Assembly (NCBI GenBank): GCA_964530225.1
Contig: CAZHBA010000031.1
Span: 1-6,254, forward strand
Direction: 5' to 3'
Source of the DNA: CAZHBA01 sp964530225
GTDB lineage: Bacteria; Pseudomonadota; Alphaproteobacteria; UBA6615
DNA: 6,254 nt
In this document: in pieces, positions 5,761-6,254 of the stretch
How the letters are laid out: each line of letters starts with the position of its first letter
Numbering within the stretch: position 1 is the first letter of the stretch
The notes under the pieces: generated by a model
Told to the model about the DNA's origin: nothing
Database searches by the model: none
Seen by the model: only the letters and a program-made list of their open reading frames with translations
Made by a program: the position numbers and the translations under genes

Positions 5761-5780
5761 GGCGCTTCGCTAGAAGCGTC
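5761..5780 (+). promoter_or_regulatory. Hairpin in boxB position of the rRNA antitermination site
   Basis: CGCTTC (5763-5768) and GAAGCG (5773-5778) form a perfect 6-bp stem with loop GCTA, extended by a G-U and a G-C pair to 8 bp. It lies 11 bases before boxA, matching the boxB-boxA order of enterobacterial rRNA leaders. The loop sequence is not itself diagnostic. Confidence 0.55.
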
Positions 5781-5790
5781 GTCGGGTTCG

Positions 5791-5811
5791 TGCGCTGTTT
5801 GACATTGTGAA
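5791..5811 (+). promoter_or_regulatory. boxA antitermination element
   Basis: TGCGCTGTTTGACATTGTGA resembles the E. coli boxA TGCTCTTTAACAATTTA and the TCTTTGACATTG form I recall from alphaproteobacterial rRNA leaders. As RNA it would recruit NusB-NusE (S10) so that RNA polymerase reads through the rRNA operon. The embedded TTGACA at 5799-5804 is therefore probably not a -35 box, and no good -10 follows at 17 bases (5822 on is GGGATG). Confidence 0.65.
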
Positions 5812-5823
5812 GATGAACGAAGG

Positions 5824-5868
5824 GATGCGCAGGCGGCGGTGCGTTTAAAGTACGCCTGCTTGCGCATC
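5824..5868 (+). repeat. Long hairpin in the 16S leader, likely part of pre-rRNA folding
   Basis: GATGCGCA (5824-5831) pairs perfectly with TGCGCATC (5861-5868). Inside, a GGCG/CGCC run and GCGT/ACGC extend the stem with small bulges around TTTAAAGT. It has no T-run. It probably shapes the leader for RNase III processing or boxC-like function, which is inference from position. Confidence 0.5.
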
Positions 5869-5900
5869 AACGAAGACAGATTTATCGCAAGATAGATTTG

Positions 5901-5920
5901 CTTCGCTTGTGCAAGTGAAG
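5901..5920 (+). repeat. 9-bp leader hairpin
   Basis: CTTCGCTTG (5901-5909) and CAAGTGAAG (5912-5920) are inverted copies with one G-U pair. Only two bases lie between, so the RNA loop would open to at least four. It is followed at 5940-5959 by a second hairpin, CAAC..GGC TTCG GCC GTTG, with a UUCG-type loop. Confidence 0.45.
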
Positions 5921-5968
5921 GCTCAAAGTCAACCCAGCCAACGCGGCTTCGGCCGTTGCGGATGGGGA

Positions 5969-5990
5969 GATCAAACCTAAGAGTTTGATC
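5969..5990 (+). repeat. 8-bp inverted repeat spanning the 16S 5' end
   Basis: GATCAAAC (5969-5976) and GTTTGATC (5983-5990) are perfect inverted copies around CTAAGA. The second arm is within mature 16S at E. coli positions 11-18. Leader RNA could pair with it before the mature helix 1 and central pseudoknot form. Confidence 0.5.
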
Positions 5991-6254
5991 CTGGCTCAGA
6001 GCGAACGCTGGCGGCAGGCTTAACACATGCAAGTCGAAGGTGAAGCCGAACTTCGGTCCGGTGGAAACTGGCGCACGGGTGAGTAACGCGTGGGGATATG
6101 CCCAAGGGTACGGAATAACCGCTGGAAACGGCAGCTAATACCGTATGCTCCCTCAGGGGAAAAGCTTCGGCGCCCTTGGATTATCCCGCGTCCGATTAGC
6201 TTGTTGGTGAGGTAACGGCTCACCAAGGCTCCGATCGGTAGCTGGTCTGAGAGG
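5973..6254 (+). rRNA. rrs: 16S ribosomal RNA, 5' portion
   Basis: The gene runs off the right edge after about 282 of the ~1,480 bases expected. The 5' end is set by aligning GAGTTTGATC (5981) with E. coli position 9. The next segments are the universal CTGGCTCAGAGCGAACGCTGGCGGC (with an alphaproteobacterial GAGCGAACGC), the conserved AACACATGCAAGTCGAA, CGGGTGAGTAACGCGTGG, TAATACCG, CGTCCGATTAGCT, GTTGGTGAGGTAACGGC and CTGGTCTGAGAGG. Helix 6 is short, as in alphaproteobacteria. Open frames read within it are not genes. 23S, 5S and any spacer tRNAs should follow outside the window. Confidence 0.98.

Larger units (their letters stand above)
5425..5972 (+). other. rRNA operon control region and 16S leader
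   Basis: This 548-base stretch between the phosphatase start and the 16S gene carries no convincing protein gene. The frames open across it overlap the rRNA promoter and leader and resemble no protein I know. It holds, in order, an inverted repeat (5499-5521), A-rich tracts (5651-5670), a near-consensus promoter (5673-5701), a hairpin followed by T5 (5730-5760), a hairpin in boxB position (5761-5780), boxA (5791-5811) and three further hairpins before the mature 16S end. The phosphatase promoter, on the other strand, must also lie near its left end. Confidence 0.75.

Noticed and set aside
5799..5804. Second TTGACA as an additional rRNA -35 box
   Set aside because: No acceptable -10 lies 16-18 bases downstream, and the surrounding bases match boxA.
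6020..6226. A leftward 68-codon frame within the 16S gene
   Set aside because: It lies entirely inside rRNA.

Overview
This window comes from a GC-rich proteobacterial genome, most likely an alphaproteobacterium. The last ~280 bases are the 5' end of a 16S rRNA gene. Its opening (GAGTTTGATCCTGGCTCAGAGCGAACGCTGGCGGCAGGC), short helix 6 region and rRNA leader with a TTTGACATTG-type boxA are typical of that class. The protein genes show the strong third-position G/C bias of such a genome. Genus cannot be told from this window.

Layout: (1) 1-276 is a flank containing an AT-rich island (about 108-190), a 6-bp inverted repeat and possibly the start of a leftward gene running off the left edge. (2) 277-1809 (+) is a full-length UxaA-type (altronate/galactarate dehydratase family) enzyme with its own N-terminal SAF domain. 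(3) 1829-2084 holds two broken genes pointing at each other: the first ~18 codons of a short-chain dehydrogenase (+) and the first ~55 codons of a 2,4'-dihydroxyacetophenone-dioxygenase-like cupin (-). They meet at about 1880-1905 and look like the scar of one deletion. (4) 3842-2101 (-) is a two-gene unit that once led into the cupin: a 2-oxoglutarate/Fe(II) oxygenase of the isopenicillin N synthase type, then a two-repeat EthD/DUF4286-like alpha/beta-barrel protein. (5) 3972-4895 (+), divergent from that unit, is a subfamily II haloalkane dehalogenase with all five catalytic and halide-binding residues. The 129-bp divergent spacer carries a perfect match to the GntR/FadR operator pattern. 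(6) 4906-5424 (-) is a SixA-type histidine phosphatase, convergent with the dehalogenase. (7) 5425-5972 is the rRNA control region: UP-like A tracts, a near-consensus promoter, a terminator-like hairpin, a boxB-position hairpin, boxA and processing or folding hairpins. (8) 5973 to the end is 16S rRNA (rrs), partial.

The genes from 277 to 4895 look like an accessory catabolic island: sugar-acid dehydratase family enzyme, dehydrogenase, cupin dioxygenase, 2OG oxygenase, EthD-like protein and haloalkane dehalogenase. It sits against a housekeeping rRNA operon and has started to decay by deletion. The actual substrate cannot be read from the sequence. No CRISPR array, insertion sequence, tRNA or convincing new defence-type system was seen.
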